NCBI GenBank assembly: GCA_030827135.1
Contig: JAURFE010000002.1
Location: forward strand, 248,001 to 312,000
Origin: Vicinamibacterales bacterium
GTDB taxonomy: Bacteria; Acidobacteriota; Vicinamibacteria; Vicinamibacterales; SCN-69-37
Direction of reading: 5' to 3'
DNA length: 64,000 bases
The translations under genes were made by a program, and so were the position numbers. Below are positions 50,209 through 59,817 of the stretch, in pieces; positions within the stretch are counted from its first letter, which is position 1; every line of letters begins with the position of its first letter. The notes under the pieces are model-generated. The model ran no database searches. It saw only the letters and a list, made by a program, of their open reading frames with translations, and was not told where the DNA came from.

Positions 50209-50613
50209 GTGCGCGGAACCCTCGTCGACTCGAACGTCCTCTTCGACATCCTCAGCGACGACGCTGAATGGGCGGACTGGTCGGCCGCCATGCTGACCGC
50301 AGCCGCGAATCGAGGCCCGATTCTGATCAATCCCATCATCTATGCGGAAGTTTCAGTTCGCTATGACCGCATCGAGGACGTAGAGGCCGCCATTCCCGAC
50401 GACTATTTCGTTCGTGCAGCCCTGCCTAGGGAGGCGGGCTTTCTCGCCGCGAAGTGCTTCGTGAAGTACCGACGTCGCGGCGGTACACGAACATCCCCGT
50501 TGCCTGATTTCTATATCGGCGCCCACGCGGCCGTCGCGGATCTGACGCTGCTCACCAGAGACCCGAAACGATACGCGACCTACCTGCCGAAGTTGTCGCT
50601 TATCGCGCCGTGA
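50209..50613 (+). CDS. vapC: PIN-domain toxin, VapC-like
   Basis: 134 residues. Acidic metal-binding residues of the PIN fold: TLVDSNVLFDIL (Asp), NPIIYAEVSV (Glu), SPLPDFYIGAHA (Asp), LLTRDPKRY (Asp). Acts as an RNase in known VapBC systems; target unknown. GTG start, 1 base after the antitoxin stop. Its end overlaps the methyltransferase gene on the other strand by 14 bases. Confidence 0.85.
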   Translation: MRGTLVDSNVLFDILSDDAEWADWSAAMLTAAANRGPILINPIIYAEVSVRYDRIEDVEAAIPDDYFVRAALPREAGFLAAKCFVKYRRRGGTRTSPLPDFYIGAHAAVADLTLLTRDPKRYATYLPKLSLIAP

Positions 50614-51178
50614 CGCGCTGAATGACGGTCACGCGGAATTCCGTGTCGATCACCGTGAACCGGGGATCGCGCGTGATGACCTGTTCGGTGAATTCCTGGC
50701 TGCCGGCGCCGGGCGTCTCCCGGCTGTCGTGGAACGCCATGATCCCGCCTGGTGCGACCTTGCCGCTCCAGGCCTCCCAGTCACCAGCGATGCCGTCCCA
50801 GGTGTGATCGCCATCCACAAAGATGAAGTCCACATCGCGATCTGCCACACGCGGCTCTCGCGCCGCCTCCCGGCCGATCGCGCCAATCCACTCGACACGC
50901 CCACGACGGGTGCGAGCGACCTCGCCATGCGCAATACGCTGATGGAGCGACACGCCGAGCCTGCCGGTGAAAAACGGATCCACCGCAAACAACACCCCGT
51001 CGGCCGCCATCACTTCACGGAGCACGCGGGTCGTGACCCCTTCAAAGACCCCGATCTCCACAAGGGCGCGTCGACCGGTGGCGTGCTTCGCGAGGCACGC
51101 CCGCTCCGCCGCGGTCGTCTGGGTCTCCGCTGCGTCGAGGCCGAGCGTCCAACGCAGATAGTGAAGAGGGACGGACAT
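50600..51178 (-). CDS. class I SAM-dependent methyltransferase (Methyltransf_24-like)
   Basis: 192 residues, start MSVPLHYLRWTLGL. GRRALVEIGVFEGVTTRVL is motif I; GVLFAVDPFF, VDFIFVDGDHTWDGIAGDWEAW and VAPGGIMAFHDSRET are CmcI/macrocin O-methyltransferase-like, with a conserved metal-binding Asp/His set. Possible small-molecule O-methyltransferase. Last gene of the leftward DUF4175 cluster (10 bases after it), although its link to that cluster is unclear. Confidence 0.75.
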   Translation of the reverse strand: MSVPLHYLRWTLGLDAAETQTTAAERACLAKHATGRRALVEIGVFEGVTTRVLREVMAADGVLFAVDPFFTGRLGVSLHQRIAHGEVARTRRGRVEWIGAIGREAAREPRVADRDVDFIFVDGDHTWDGIAGDWEAWSGKVAPGGIMAFHDSRETPGAGSQEFTEQVITRDPRFTVIDTEFRVTVIQRVTAR

Positions 51179-51188
51179 AAGCGTCCGC

Positions 51189-54100
51189 TTACCGGCCGCC
51201 CTTTTTGGCGAGTGAACGGTAGTACTCCTCGACAAGGTTCCGGAAGTTGGCCGGAATCTCTTCGTTGCCGTTGAGGAAGAGCGCGTTGCTCGACTGGTCG
51301 AGCTTCTTGCGGAGATCGAACTCGAACTTCTTGAGCTTCTCGAGCGCCGCGGTGGTGAGTTCCTGGACGCCGAGGGGATCACCGAAGGCGTTTTCGCTGT
51401 CGAGCTGGCGGAGGCGGCGCACAACCTCGTCGAGGTCCTGCGCGTTCACGCCGGCCTGCTGCAGTGCCTGACGCAACGCCTGCACATCGTTCGCCCGTTC
51501 GGCAAGCTCCCGGCGGAACTGACGCGCCTGCTCAGCCGTAAACCGCTGGCCGGTGTTCCGCGCATCGCCAGACGCGCCGCCCATGCGCGACGGCCCACGC
51601 TGCAGGCCCCCCGTGGGTTCGCCGCCGCGGCCATCAGTCATCTCCTGGCCCTGCCGATCACCACCCTGGCCTTGCCGGCCGCCCTGCTGGCCCTGCCCCT
51701 GCTGACCCTGCTGACCTTGTTGGCCCTGCTGGCCTTGCTGGCCCTGCTGGCCCTGTTGGCCTTGCTGACCCTGCTGCCCCTGTTGACCCTGCTGCCCTTG
51801 CTGCCCTTGCTGCCCTTGCTGGCCCTGCTGGCCCTGCTCGCCGGCTTGCTGCATGCGATCGGTCAACGACTCGAGGCCGCGCAGCGCGTTGCGTGCGCGA
51901 TCAAGCGCCTCCGTCTGCGCGTTCTGACGCGTGGCGTTGGACATCGCGGACGCCGCCTGGTCAATCGTGTTCTGCAGGTTCTGCAGATCGCTGCCGATCG
52001 ACTGCTCGTAGTCGCGCGCCAACTGGGGCGACGAGGCGGCGAGCTGCCCCTTGGTGAATTCGATCTTTTCCTTAACCTGGTTGTCCTTGATACCAGCCGC
52101 CGCCTCACGCAACTTGTTGCCGACCTCGCGCTGGTCGCCACGCATCTGGCCGGCCATCCGGTTGAGCTGTTGCTCGAGCTGCGACAGCTGCTTCGACATC
52201 GCATCCTTGCGTTCGCCGATCTGTCCGAGCTGCTGGTCGCGCCCCTGCGCGCCCTGCTGCGGCAGACTGCCGACCTGCGACTGCACGGCCTTCTGCTGAT
52301 TGACCAGCTCCTGCGCCTGCCGCTGCATCTCCTGCACGGCCTGCTGCGGATTGCCCGACTGCATCGCACTCTGGAGGCGCTTCTGCGCTTCCTGCAACTG
52401 CTGCGCCGCCGACGCGGCCTGACTGCCTGCCGCCTGCTGGCCACTCGCGGCCGCGCGACGCATCTGATTAGCGGCCTCCTGCATCCGGCGCGCTTCGTTC
52501 GCCAGCTGCTGCCGCTGTTCCTGTTCGCGCTGCTGGTCGCGGCTCAGCCGCTCGAGCTGCCGCGCCAGCTCTTCCAGTTCTTCCGCGAGCGCCCGCTGCC
52601 CTGACGTGCTGCCACCCGCGCCCTGCTGCGCGGCGGCCTGGCGGCGCTGCCGTTCGGCTTCCTGCATCTGCCGTTCGGCGAGTTCCTTCAGCCGCTGCGC
52701 GACCTCATCCACCTCCTGGTCGCCGCCACCCGCCTGCTGTCCGCCCTGGCTCGCACTCTGCTGCAACTCATACTGGTTGGCGAGCCGGTCACGTTCCAGC
52801 TCAAACAGGTCCGCGAGTTCCTCGGCCATCGCACCGCCGCCGCCCCCGCCACCGCCGCCACCCTGCTGCTCGCCGCGCTCGCGCACTTCCACTTCGTACG
52901 CCGTCTCGGCATCCTGCAGATGCTTGAGCGCCTTGTTCTCAGGCGCGAGCGCCTCCTTCGGCTTCTCCGCGCGCAGCAGCTTCTCGGCGGCGTCCATCGC
53001 CTCCGCGGCCTGCTTGAGCGTCTGGAGGATGGCCTGGAAATCCGCATCACCACCCAGGCGCTGGGCCATCTGCTGCATCAACGCCGTCACTTCATCCCGC
53101 AGTTTTGACTGCGAGAGCGCCACGACGACCGCGTCTTCCTTGAACTGCTGCGTCGCGGTCTTCGCGCGATCACGATTAAGATTGAACGTGGCCGAGATGA
53201 CCTGGCGCTGCTTCTCGGACAATGCGCCCGGCTCCTGCTGACCACCGCCCCCGCCGCCCCCACCGCCGCCCCCCGCCTGCGACTGCCCGGGCCGGAACGC
53301 CTGCTGGAACGGCCGAATCTTCACGAAGTAGATGTCGCTCATCGCCGTCTTCGCGCCGTCCACGCCATCGTTGTCGACCGCCTTCGCGTAGTAGGACACG
53401 GAGTCGCCGACCTTCACGTCGAGCTCTTCCAGATACACGGTGTGACCGGCCGATATCTCCGTGCGCGAGGTACCGCCGGCGCTGTACATCCGCACCGTCT
53501 GCTCGTCGCCGCCGTTCACCGAATACACGAGGTCGAGCGCCTGCACGCCGTAGTCGTCCTCTGCGCGGGCCTCAAGGAACACTTCTTCGACGCTGGTCGC
53601 CGACGTGTCTCGTCCCGGCTTCACAAACTTCACCGTCGGCGCAAGATCCTCGATCACGTCGATCGTGTACGACGGGGAGGCCGCAATGCCCTCCTTGTTC
53701 GGGCCCTCCAGTTCGATGCGGTAGAACCCCTTCTTCTCGACGGTGAACTGGCCTTTCAGCGTGCCGTCGGCCTCCACCTGCAGCGGCGCCGACGTGTCGT
53801 CACCAAACACGATCCGCCCGCCGGTCGTGGCCATCGTGGATTCGATGGTCAGCCGCACCTGCGTCCCCTTCAGCGAGGCAACGTCACCACCGCCTTCAAT
53901 CACCTGCGGCGGAAGCTTCGTGTAGGACGGGAACCGGTACTCATGGTCCATCTCCTTCACCGCCGGCAGATCCACCATCGTCATCCTATACGTCTCAGAC
54001 CGCACGCCGTCGGACTCGACGTAGTACTCGATGTTCTGCATCAGGTCGAAGAGGATGCCTTCGTGCATCCCTGGCTCGAGCCCGGGCACAAGCGGCACCC

Positions 54101-54821
54101 GCACGTAGTCACCGTCGGCCCCGGTCCGCATCATCAGCACCACCTCGTCAGAGCTGAAGTTGAGAAGCCTGGCCTTGACGTTCTGATCGGAGCCCCGGGG
54201 CACCGTGAGGTTGCCGGGCAACACTTCGATTGCGTACGGACTGGCCGCTTCCGCGCGCGTCATCACGAGCAGCGCAGACAGGCCGTGACGCAGGGATTCG
54301 GGACCAAACGACACCGCAGCCGCAATCGCCGCAAGGACAATCACGAGCGCGGCGGCAAACCGGCGGCGGGCGGACTGGTCGATGGTCTGGCTGGTGTTGA
54401 GTGCGCGGCACTGTTCGGTCGCCTGCTCAACAAGCTTTTCGAGCAACGCCGGGGACGCGGAGGCGTTCGCGGTTTCGACCGTCTCGACCGCGCTGAGAAT
54501 CGAAGCCTCAAGCGATGGCTCGTGTTCTTCCACGTAGAGCGCGACCTGACTGTCGGTGACCCGGCGGCGCAGCGGACGAATCAGCCAGAACGCCACGAGC
54601 GCAATGACGGCCAGCAACGCGGCGACGCGGAAACCGACGATGGCGCCAGGAGAGAACCTGAGGGCGTCAATGCCCAAAGCAGAGCCGAGCATCACGATGC
54701 CCGTGCCGAGCACGACGACAGCGGCGCCACGCAGCGCCAGTTTCATGCGCCACTTGCGCCGGACCTCGCTGATGACGGCGGTCAACTGCGCGCGCGGACT
54801 GGACGAATGCGGATGAGCCAT
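51189..54821 (-). CDS. DUF4175-like large membrane-anchored protein
   Basis: 1210 residues. Two N-terminal TM helices (LRGAAVVVLGTGIVMLGSAL; AALLAVIALVAFWLIRPL), then a third hydrophobic helix ~155-175, followed by beta domains (~180-500) and a very long Gln/Ala/Glu-rich coiled-coil region (~560-1000). Near residue ~1000 a (QQG)n run of about 14 copies lies between the coiled coil and a basic-acidic C-terminus. DUF4175 proteins occur next to MoxR/BatA genes. Likely a periplasmic scaffold of the cluster; enzymatic activity not evident. SD GAGAGG precedes the ATG. Confidence 0.8.
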   Translation of the reverse strand: MAHPHSSSPRAQLTAVISEVRRKWRMKLALRGAAVVVLGTGIVMLGSALGIDALRFSPGAIVGFRVAALLAVIALVAFWLIRPLRRRVTDSQVALYVEEHEPSLEASILSAVETVETANASASPALLEKLVEQATEQCRALNTSQTIDQSARRRFAAALVIVLAAIAAAVSFGPESLRHGLSALLVMTRAEAASPYAIEVLPGNLTVPRGSDQNVKARLLNFSSDEVVLMMRTGADGDYVRVPLVPGLEPGMHEGILFDLMQNIEYYVESDGVRSETYRMTMVDLPAVKEMDHEYRFPSYTKLPPQVIEGGGDVASLKGTQVRLTIESTMATTGGRIVFGDDTSAPLQVEADGTLKGQFTVEKKGFYRIELEGPNKEGIAASPSYTIDVIEDLAPTVKFVKPGRDTSATSVEEVFLEARAEDDYGVQALDLVYSVNGGDEQTVRMYSAGGTSRTEISAGHTVYLEELDVKVGDSVSYYAKAVDNDGVDGAKTAMSDIYFVKIRPFQQAFRPGQSQAGGGGGGGGGGGQQEPGALSEKQRQVISATFNLNRDRAKTATQQFKEDAVVVALSQSKLRDEVTALMQQMAQRLGGDADFQAILQTLKQAAEAMDAAEKLLRAEKPKEALAPENKALKHLQDAETAYEVEVRERGEQQGGGGGGGGGGAMAEELADLFELERDRLANQYELQQSASQGGQQAGGGDQEVDEVAQRLKELAERQMQEAERQRRQAAAQQGAGGSTSGQRALAEELEELARQLERLSRDQQREQEQRQQLANEARRMQEAANQMRRAAASGQQAAGSQAASAAQQLQEAQKRLQSAMQSGNPQQAVQEMQRQAQELVNQQKAVQSQVGSLPQQGAQGRDQQLGQIGERKDAMSKQLSQLEQQLNRMAGQMRGDQREVGNKLREAAAGIKDNQVKEKIEFTKGQLAASSPQLARDYEQSIGSDLQNLQNTIDQAASAMSNATRQNAQTEALDRARNALRGLESLTDRMQQAGEQGQQGQQGQQGQQGQQGQQGQQGQQGQQGQQGQQGQQGQQGQQGQQGQGQQGGRQGQGGDRQGQEMTDGRGGEPTGGLQRGPSRMGGASGDARNTGQRFTAEQARQFRRELAERANDVQALRQALQQAGVNAQDLDEVVRRLRQLDSENAFGDPLGVQELTTAALEKLKKFEFDLRKKLDQSSNALFLNGNEEIPANFRNLVEEYYRSLAKKGGR
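51698..51841. repeat. coding 9-bp repeat encoding (QQG)n
   Basis: Sixteen tandem 9-bp units such as CCTGCTGAC, CTTGCTGGC and CCTGTTGGC (plus-strand view), about 14 of them clean QQG codon triplets on the minus strand. In-frame length changes would alter the linker without a frame shift. Confidence 0.9.
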
Positions 54822-54844
54822 AGATCCTCTCGATTTCCTCGACC

Positions 54845-56938
54845 CTACCGTGTTCCGGGCATGGCGGCCACCGGCTTCTGCGACAGCCGGTTGGCCAGGA
54901 CACTCTCAGTCACGAGCAACACAAATCCCACCAACAACAGGAACCACCACGTGGATTGACGACGTTCGGTGTCTTCCGGCTTGACGTCGGTTGGCGCCGC
55001 CGTGGCAACCAGCGACACGCGCCCCGTGGCGCCCGCCGTAAATTCCTGCGCGTCCATCGCAGACAGGTCGGACTCGCCGGCCTCGAGATTCACGGCCAGC
55101 GTGAAGGGCCGAGCGCTGGCAGCGCCGCCCTGCGGGCGAATCTCGTAGAAGCCCTGTTCGTTCACTTCGACCGAACTCGCGGCCCCGCCCTCGCCAACAG
55201 TGAGCCGCCGCCCTGAGGGCGACAACACGACTGCGGACGTCACTCGGGCATCCGCGCCGCCCGCCGTGAGCGCGGCCACACGCTGGGTCACGTCCACGAC
55301 CTGCCCCGACGTCTGCCATTCCGGTTGTGCTTCGACCTGACCAAGATACCGAGTGAACTGGTGCAGCAGCGGCACAAAGACCGGTTTCAGGACGAGGTCA
55401 TTCCAGTCGCCATCGAGGGTGGACCCAAAGGCAATCACGCGGCCGCCGCCGACTTTGCGTTCGGCAATGGCCACGGTGCCGTCGGCGAACCGGGCGAGCA
55501 CGGCATCGGTGGGCGCCGGGGTGATCGGCCGGAAGCGGAAGAACCGCACGCCCGAAAAGTCACCGCTTTTCGGCATCTTGAAGAGTTCGAGCGCCTGGTG
55601 GCTGAAGTCAATGACGCCGAGCGTTTCGAAACGTCCGCCGGGCGCATCTTTCGGCGCGGCGAGCGTGCCGGGCAGCAACGCCCCCTCGCCATCAAGGGCG
55701 TTGCTGCGGCTGCCCAGCACCGACAGGATGCCACCTCCACGTTCGACAAAACGTTTCAGGTCGGCGCCCAGGGCGTCCGGCACGGTAACGTCCGCGAAGA
55801 CAATCACCGACGCGCGCGACATCGCGGTGCTGCTCAGCTTGGAGACGGGCATCGCCTCGACCTGAAAGGCCGGAGGCGTACCGACGGCGAGCCCTGCCGT
55901 CAGATACAGGCTCTCGACCGGGGTCCCGCCGTCACGAGTGATGACGAGCACCGGCGCAGGCCGTGCCGGCGACAACACGAAATTGAACGCATTGTCGGAT
56001 TCGAGAGGATCCGAACCGGCGCGCACGACGCCGCGGACAAAATTCTGCGTGAGCGTGAAGGCTGCAAACGCGACCGGTGTCGCGACGCCGGGCGGCAAGG
56101 TCGCGCGGGCCGTGCCTGACTGAATCCCGTCAATCTGCAACGTGACCGGCACATCCCGCAGTGTCTCCGGACCACGATTCGTGATCGCGGCGGTGACGCC
56201 CACCCGTTCCTCGGCTGCAAACCGGGCCCGGTTGAAGGCGACAGAGGTCACAGAGATGTTCGCCGGATCCACAGGTGCCACCGAGATGGGCGTAAACGTC
56301 GTCCCCTCCGGGAACTGAATCTCTTCGGGGCGTTCCCAGCCCGTGCGCTGCATGTCGCTGATCGCGACGACCTCCTTTCGTCCGAGCGTGGAGCGCGAGA
56401 GCAGGCTCTGCGCCAACCGTAACGCCGGCGCGTATCGGGTGGCCCCTGAGGACAACCCGGCGGCGTCCACAGCCGCTCGAAGCCGCGTGGCATCGCCGGT
56501 CGCGCGCACGTTTTCTTCGGCGTTTCTGTCGAACAAAACGAGGGTCGCCTGGTCGCCATTACCCAGTCCGTCGATCACGCGTTTGGCTTCCGCCTGCGCC
56601 TTCTGCCACGTGTCGCCGTAGCCCATGCTCGCAGATCGGTCCAGCAGGACGACGACGTCGCGCGCGCCGGAGGTCGCCAATGCCGCCTGCACGGGCGTCT
56701 GCCGGAAGAAGGGCCGCGAAAACGCGAGCACGATCAGCAGCACGGCCAGGCAACGCAGCAGGAACAGCGGCCAGTTGGTGATGCGGCGCCGCTGCACGGA
56801 CTGATACGGAATGCGGCGCACGAACATGAGCGACGGAAACTCGATTGGCGTCTTGCGCTCGCGCTGGATGAGGTGCACGAGTACGGGAACCGCGAGCGCG
56901 GCCAGGCCAAGGAGAAACAACGGCGCCAGAAATGCCAT
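54845..56938 (-). CDS. BatA-like protein with von Willebrand factor A domain
   Basis: 697 residues. N-terminal BatA/Aerotolerance region: FLAPLFLLGLAALAVPVLVHL then RERKTPIEFPSLMFVRRIPY, second TM WPLFLLRCLAVLLIVLAFSRPF. vWA domain ~90-250 with MIDAS DRSASMGYGD and TLVLFDRNAE. Beta-rich periplasmic region follows, with a C-terminal TM (STWWFLLLVGFVLLVTESVLA). Works with MoxR ATPases in related clusters. Starts 3 bases after the DUF58 stop. Confidence 0.88.
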   Translation of the reverse strand: MAFLAPLFLLGLAALAVPVLVHLIQRERKTPIEFPSLMFVRRIPYQSVQRRRITNWPLFLLRCLAVLLIVLAFSRPFFRQTPVQAALATSGARDVVVLLDRSASMGYGDTWQKAQAEAKRVIDGLGNGDQATLVLFDRNAEENVRATGDATRLRAAVDAAGLSSGATRYAPALRLAQSLLSRSTLGRKEVVAISDMQRTGWERPEEIQFPEGTTFTPISVAPVDPANISVTSVAFNRARFAAEERVGVTAAITNRGPETLRDVPVTLQIDGIQSGTARATLPPGVATPVAFAAFTLTQNFVRGVVRAGSDPLESDNAFNFVLSPARPAPVLVITRDGGTPVESLYLTAGLAVGTPPAFQVEAMPVSKLSSTAMSRASVIVFADVTVPDALGADLKRFVERGGGILSVLGSRSNALDGEGALLPGTLAAPKDAPGGRFETLGVIDFSHQALELFKMPKSGDFSGVRFFRFRPITPAPTDAVLARFADGTVAIAERKVGGGRVIAFGSTLDGDWNDLVLKPVFVPLLHQFTRYLGQVEAQPEWQTSGQVVDVTQRVAALTAGGADARVTSAVVLSPSGRRLTVGEGGAASSVEVNEQGFYEIRPQGGAASARPFTLAVNLEAGESDLSAMDAQEFTAGATGRVSLVATAAPTDVKPEDTERRQSTWWFLLLVGFVLLVTESVLANRLSQKPVAAMPGTR

Positions 56939-56941
56939 GGC

Positions 56942-57865
56942 CTACCGCACCCTCATGGTGCGCTCACGATGCGCGAGATAGGCAAACAACGCTTCGTCCA
57001 GCGGGCGCGACGTATCCACCAGTGTGTAGTCCACCCGGATTTCCGAGCACTTCGCGCGCAGCGACTCGATGTGTCCCTGGATCAGCTCGCGATACTGCTG
57101 CAGCAGCGACTCGGGCACGACCGGAATTTCTTCACCGGTTTCGAGATCCTGGAACCGTGACGACTCCCGATACGGGAACTCTAACTCGGCACGATCGAGC
57201 ACATGGAACACCATGATGTCGTTGCCGAGGTACCGGTATGGCTTGATTGCCTCGAGAATCTCATCGGGCTCTTCGTAGAGGTCTGAAATCAGAGCAACGA
57301 CGCTCCGGCGCTTGAAATGCTCGGCGATGCGTTCGAGCGGCGCCCGTAGACGGCCGGCACGCACCGGTTGCGCGCGGTCCAGCGTGTGGAGCATCACGTC
57401 GAAATGCTTCGCAGACGGAGGGACGTAGGTCACAATCTCTTCGTCGAAGGTGACGATACCGACGCGGTCGCGCTGGCGGTGGGCCATGTAGCCCATGCAC
57501 GCTGCGAGAAAACGGGCGTATTCGATCTTGGTGGCCCGCCCTTCGCTGCCGAAGGACATCGACTTCGAGATGTCGAGGAGGACGGCGAAGTTGGTGTTGG
57601 TATCGGCTTCGTACTGCTTCAGGTAGAACTTATCCGTGCGCGCAAACAGGCGCCAGTCGAGACGACGGATGTCATCGCCGGGCACGTAGCCCCGGTGTTC
57701 GGCGAAATCGATCGACGCGCCGAAGTGGGGCGCGCGGTGCAGGCCGTTGATGAAGCCGTCGACCACATGGCGCGCCACCAGATCCAGGTTGCCGATGCGC
57801 GCGAGGACCGTCGGGTCGACAAACCTCGACCCGGCCATCGGTCCCGAATGCTGGCGGTGTTCCAC
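56942..57865 (-). CDS. DUF58 domain protein
   Basis: 307 residues from GTG 57865 (1 base after the MoxR stop); ATG 57838 is a possible shorter start. LVDGFINGLHRAPHFGAS region, then EHRGYVPGDDIRRLDWRLFART (typical DUF58 RxYxPGDDxRxIDW), vWA-like LLDISKSMSFGS with the MIDAS DxSxS. Cytosolic partner of the MoxR ATPase in many bacteria. Confidence 0.92.
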   Translation of the reverse strand: MEHRQHSGPMAGSRFVDPTVLARIGNLDLVARHVVDGFINGLHRAPHFGASIDFAEHRGYVPGDDIRRLDWRLFARTDKFYLKQYEADTNTNFAVLLDISKSMSFGSEGRATKIEYARFLAACMGYMAHRQRDRVGIVTFDEEIVTYVPPSAKHFDVMLHTLDRAQPVRAGRLRAPLERIAEHFKRRSVVALISDLYEEPDEILEAIKPYRYLGNDIMVFHVLDRAELEFPYRESSRFQDLETGEEIPVVPESLLQQYRELIQGHIESLRAKCSEIRVDYTLVDTSRPLDEALFAYLAHRERTMRVR

Positions 57866-57866
57866 C

Positions 57867-58904
57867 CTACATCCCCGACCGTGGCAGCGGCACGGCCTTG
57901 AGCAGATCGTCGATCAACTGATCGCTCGTGATGCCCTCGGACTCGGCTCTGAAGTTGGTGAGCACGCGGTGCCGCAGCACGGGGTGCGCCAGGGCTTTGA
58001 TGTCGTCGAAGCTCACGTGGTAGCGACCGCTGGTGAGGGCGCGCGCCTTCGCCCCAAGAATCAGGTACTGCGCCGCGCGAACGGACGCGCCGAACGCCGC
58101 GTACTTCTTCACCGATTCCGGGGCCTCCGCCGACTTCGGACGGCTTGTCCGGACGAGGCGGAGCGCGTAACGCATCACCGGCTCGGACACGGGCACCCGG
58201 CGCACCAGCTTCTGGAACGCGACCAGTTCATCGCCCGACACGGGCCGGTTGAACTTCGGATCCAGGATCGCAGTGGTCGTGCGGACCACGTCGTATTCCT
58301 CGTCTTCGGGTGGGTGCTCGATGATGATGTGGAACATGAAGCGGTCGAGCTGGGCTTCGGGCAGTGGATACGTGCCTTCCAGTTCGATGGGGTTCTGGGT
58401 CGCGAACACGAAGAACGGCTCCGCAAGGTCGTAGGTGCGGCCCTGAATCGTGACGCGGTGCTCCTGCATCGCTTCCAGCAGTGCGGCCTGGGTCTTGGGA
58501 GGCGTGCGGTTGATTTCGTCCGCAAGCACGATGTTCGCGAAGATCGGGCCTGGCGAAAATGTCATTTGCCGGCGCCCGGTCTGCGGGTCTTCCTGGATGA
58601 TGTCCGTGCCGGTGATGTCGGACGGCATGAGATCGGGCGTGAACTGGATGCGGTTGAACTTCAGCTCCAGCACCTGTGCCAGCGTCCGGATGAGCAACGT
58701 CTTGGCGAGACCGGGCACACCGACGATCAGGCTGTTGCCGCCGACAAACAGCGACAGCAGGATCAGATTGACCGTGTCGTCCTGGCCAACGATCAGCTTT
58801 TTGAGCTCGGTGATGATCTGGCCGCGTGCGGCATTCATCTTGTCGGCCAGCGCGATGTCGTCCGGCGACTCCATGTTCACGATCGTCTGCATGTCTACAC
58901 TCAC
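57867..58904 (-). CDS. MoxR-family AAA+ ATPase
   Basis: 345 residues. Walker A VGVPGLAKTLLIRTLA, Walker B LADEINRTPPKTQAALLEAM, sensor 1 VFATQNPIELEGTYPLPEAQLD, arginine-finger region LDRFMF. GTG start with GGAGA 7 bases upstream; ATG 58892 is an alternative. A chaperone-like ATPase that acts on vWA proteins (here probably BatA and DUF58 products). The gap above it holds two palindromic repeat elements. Confidence 0.95.
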   Translation of the reverse strand: MSVDMQTIVNMESPDDIALADKMNAARGQIITELKKLIVGQDDTVNLILLSLFVGGNSLIVGVPGLAKTLLIRTLAQVLELKFNRIQFTPDLMPSDITGTDIIQEDPQTGRRQMTFSPGPIFANIVLADEINRTPPKTQAALLEAMQEHRVTIQGRTYDLAEPFFVFATQNPIELEGTYPLPEAQLDRFMFHIIIEHPPEDEEYDVVRTTTAILDPKFNRPVSGDELVAFQKLVRRVPVSEPVMRYALRLVRTSRPKSAEAPESVKKYAAFGASVRAAQYLILGAKARALTSGRYHVSFDDIKALAHPVLRHRVLTNFRAESEGITSDQLIDDLLKAVPLPRSGM

Positions 58905-58921
58905 GATGCTGTCTCCCTATT

Positions 58922-58985
58922 GGCGCCCTACAACCCAGGGCGCCCTACGTACGTTCGGCGCCCTACACCCCAGGGCGCCCTACGT
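58922..58985. repeat. two palindromic elements, GGCGCCCT-type stem
   Basis: GGCGCCCT-ACAACCC-AGGGCGCC (58922-58944) and GGCGCCCT-ACACCCC-AGGGCGCC (58957-58979), each followed by CTACGT. The stem differs from the GGCGCGCT/AGCGCGCC copies at one position per arm, and the change is compensated, so pairing is kept. A CCCAGCCGC run follows to 59010. Confidence 0.88.
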
Positions 58986-59016
58986 GCCCCTACCCAGCCG
59001 CCCAGCCGCCCAGCCA

Positions 59017-59817
59017 CTAATGCGTCAGCGCATAGACGATGTAGTTGACCCCGAGTTTGAAGGCTTCGTTGGTCTCGGTGATCGAGCGGACGCCGGTATC
59101 GGCAAACTCCCAGAACTCCGAAATGTCGGTGTCGAAATTGGCCATCGCAATCATGCGCTTCGCCGGATCGTTGTCCTCGAACAGCGCGCGGAACTTCGGC
59201 GTGCCGTAGTTCTGAAAATACTGCGGGATCACGTCGAGATCGTTGATGTCGTAGAACGAGTGAAAAATTGGGTGCTCGGCTGTGAGATCAATCCAGCGCC
59301 CTTCTGGATAGATGCGGGCCATCTGCAGCTCAAGGTTGGCCCACTCCCAGGGACTCCTGAAGTCGTCGAAGATCAGGAAGCCCCCCTTTTTCAAGTAGGC
59401 CGTGAGTCCGGCGAGTTCGGCCTCGGTCATCATCCAGTACCCAGGCTCGGCCATGTACGCGATCGGATACTTCATGAGCTCGGGGTTATCGAGCGAGAAC
59501 ACGTTACTCGTCTCCGTGTACGGATTCACGAGTGAGACCTGATTGACGATCTTCATGAAGTGGCGTTCACCGATCGGGTAGTCGTGTGACCACTCATTCC
59601 GTCGGCTCATGAAGTTCTGAAAGCTCACCCGCACAAACGTGAAGCGGCCATCGTAGGGCTGGTTGCCTTCGAGGCGGACGTTGCTGGAGAAGCGGTCTTC
59701 GCCGCCGCGCCGCTGATTGCCAAATCCACGTTGCGCCTCGAGCGTCAGGCCCAGGCTGATGAGCACCGCGGTCACGATGAACGCGATCGACCGCCGCTGC
59801 GTTGTCGAGAGCTTCAT
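59017..59817 (-). CDS. DUF4159 domain-containing exported protein
   Basis: 266 residues, signal peptide 1-28 (RSIAFIVTAVLISLGLTLEAQ), then DUF4159 motifs FTFVRVSFQNF, DYPIGERHFMKIV, YMAEPGYWMMTEAELAGLT, GGFLIFDDFRSPWEWAN, HPIFHSFYDINDLDVIPQ and a conserved C-terminal TETNEAFKLGVNYIVYAL. Start MKLSTTQRRS overlaps the preceding stop by 4 bases (ATGA). Periplasmic component of the MoxR/BatA cluster; reaction unknown. Confidence 0.88.
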   Translation of the reverse strand: MKLSTTQRRSIAFIVTAVLISLGLTLEAQRGFGNQRRGGEDRFSSNVRLEGNQPYDGRFTFVRVSFQNFMSRRNEWSHDYPIGERHFMKIVNQVSLVNPYTETSNVFSLDNPELMKYPIAYMAEPGYWMMTEAELAGLTAYLKKGGFLIFDDFRSPWEWANLELQMARIYPEGRWIDLTAEHPIFHSFYDINDLDVIPQYFQNYGTPKFRALFEDNDPAKRMIAMANFDTDISEFWEFADTGVRSITETNEAFKLGVNYIVYALTH

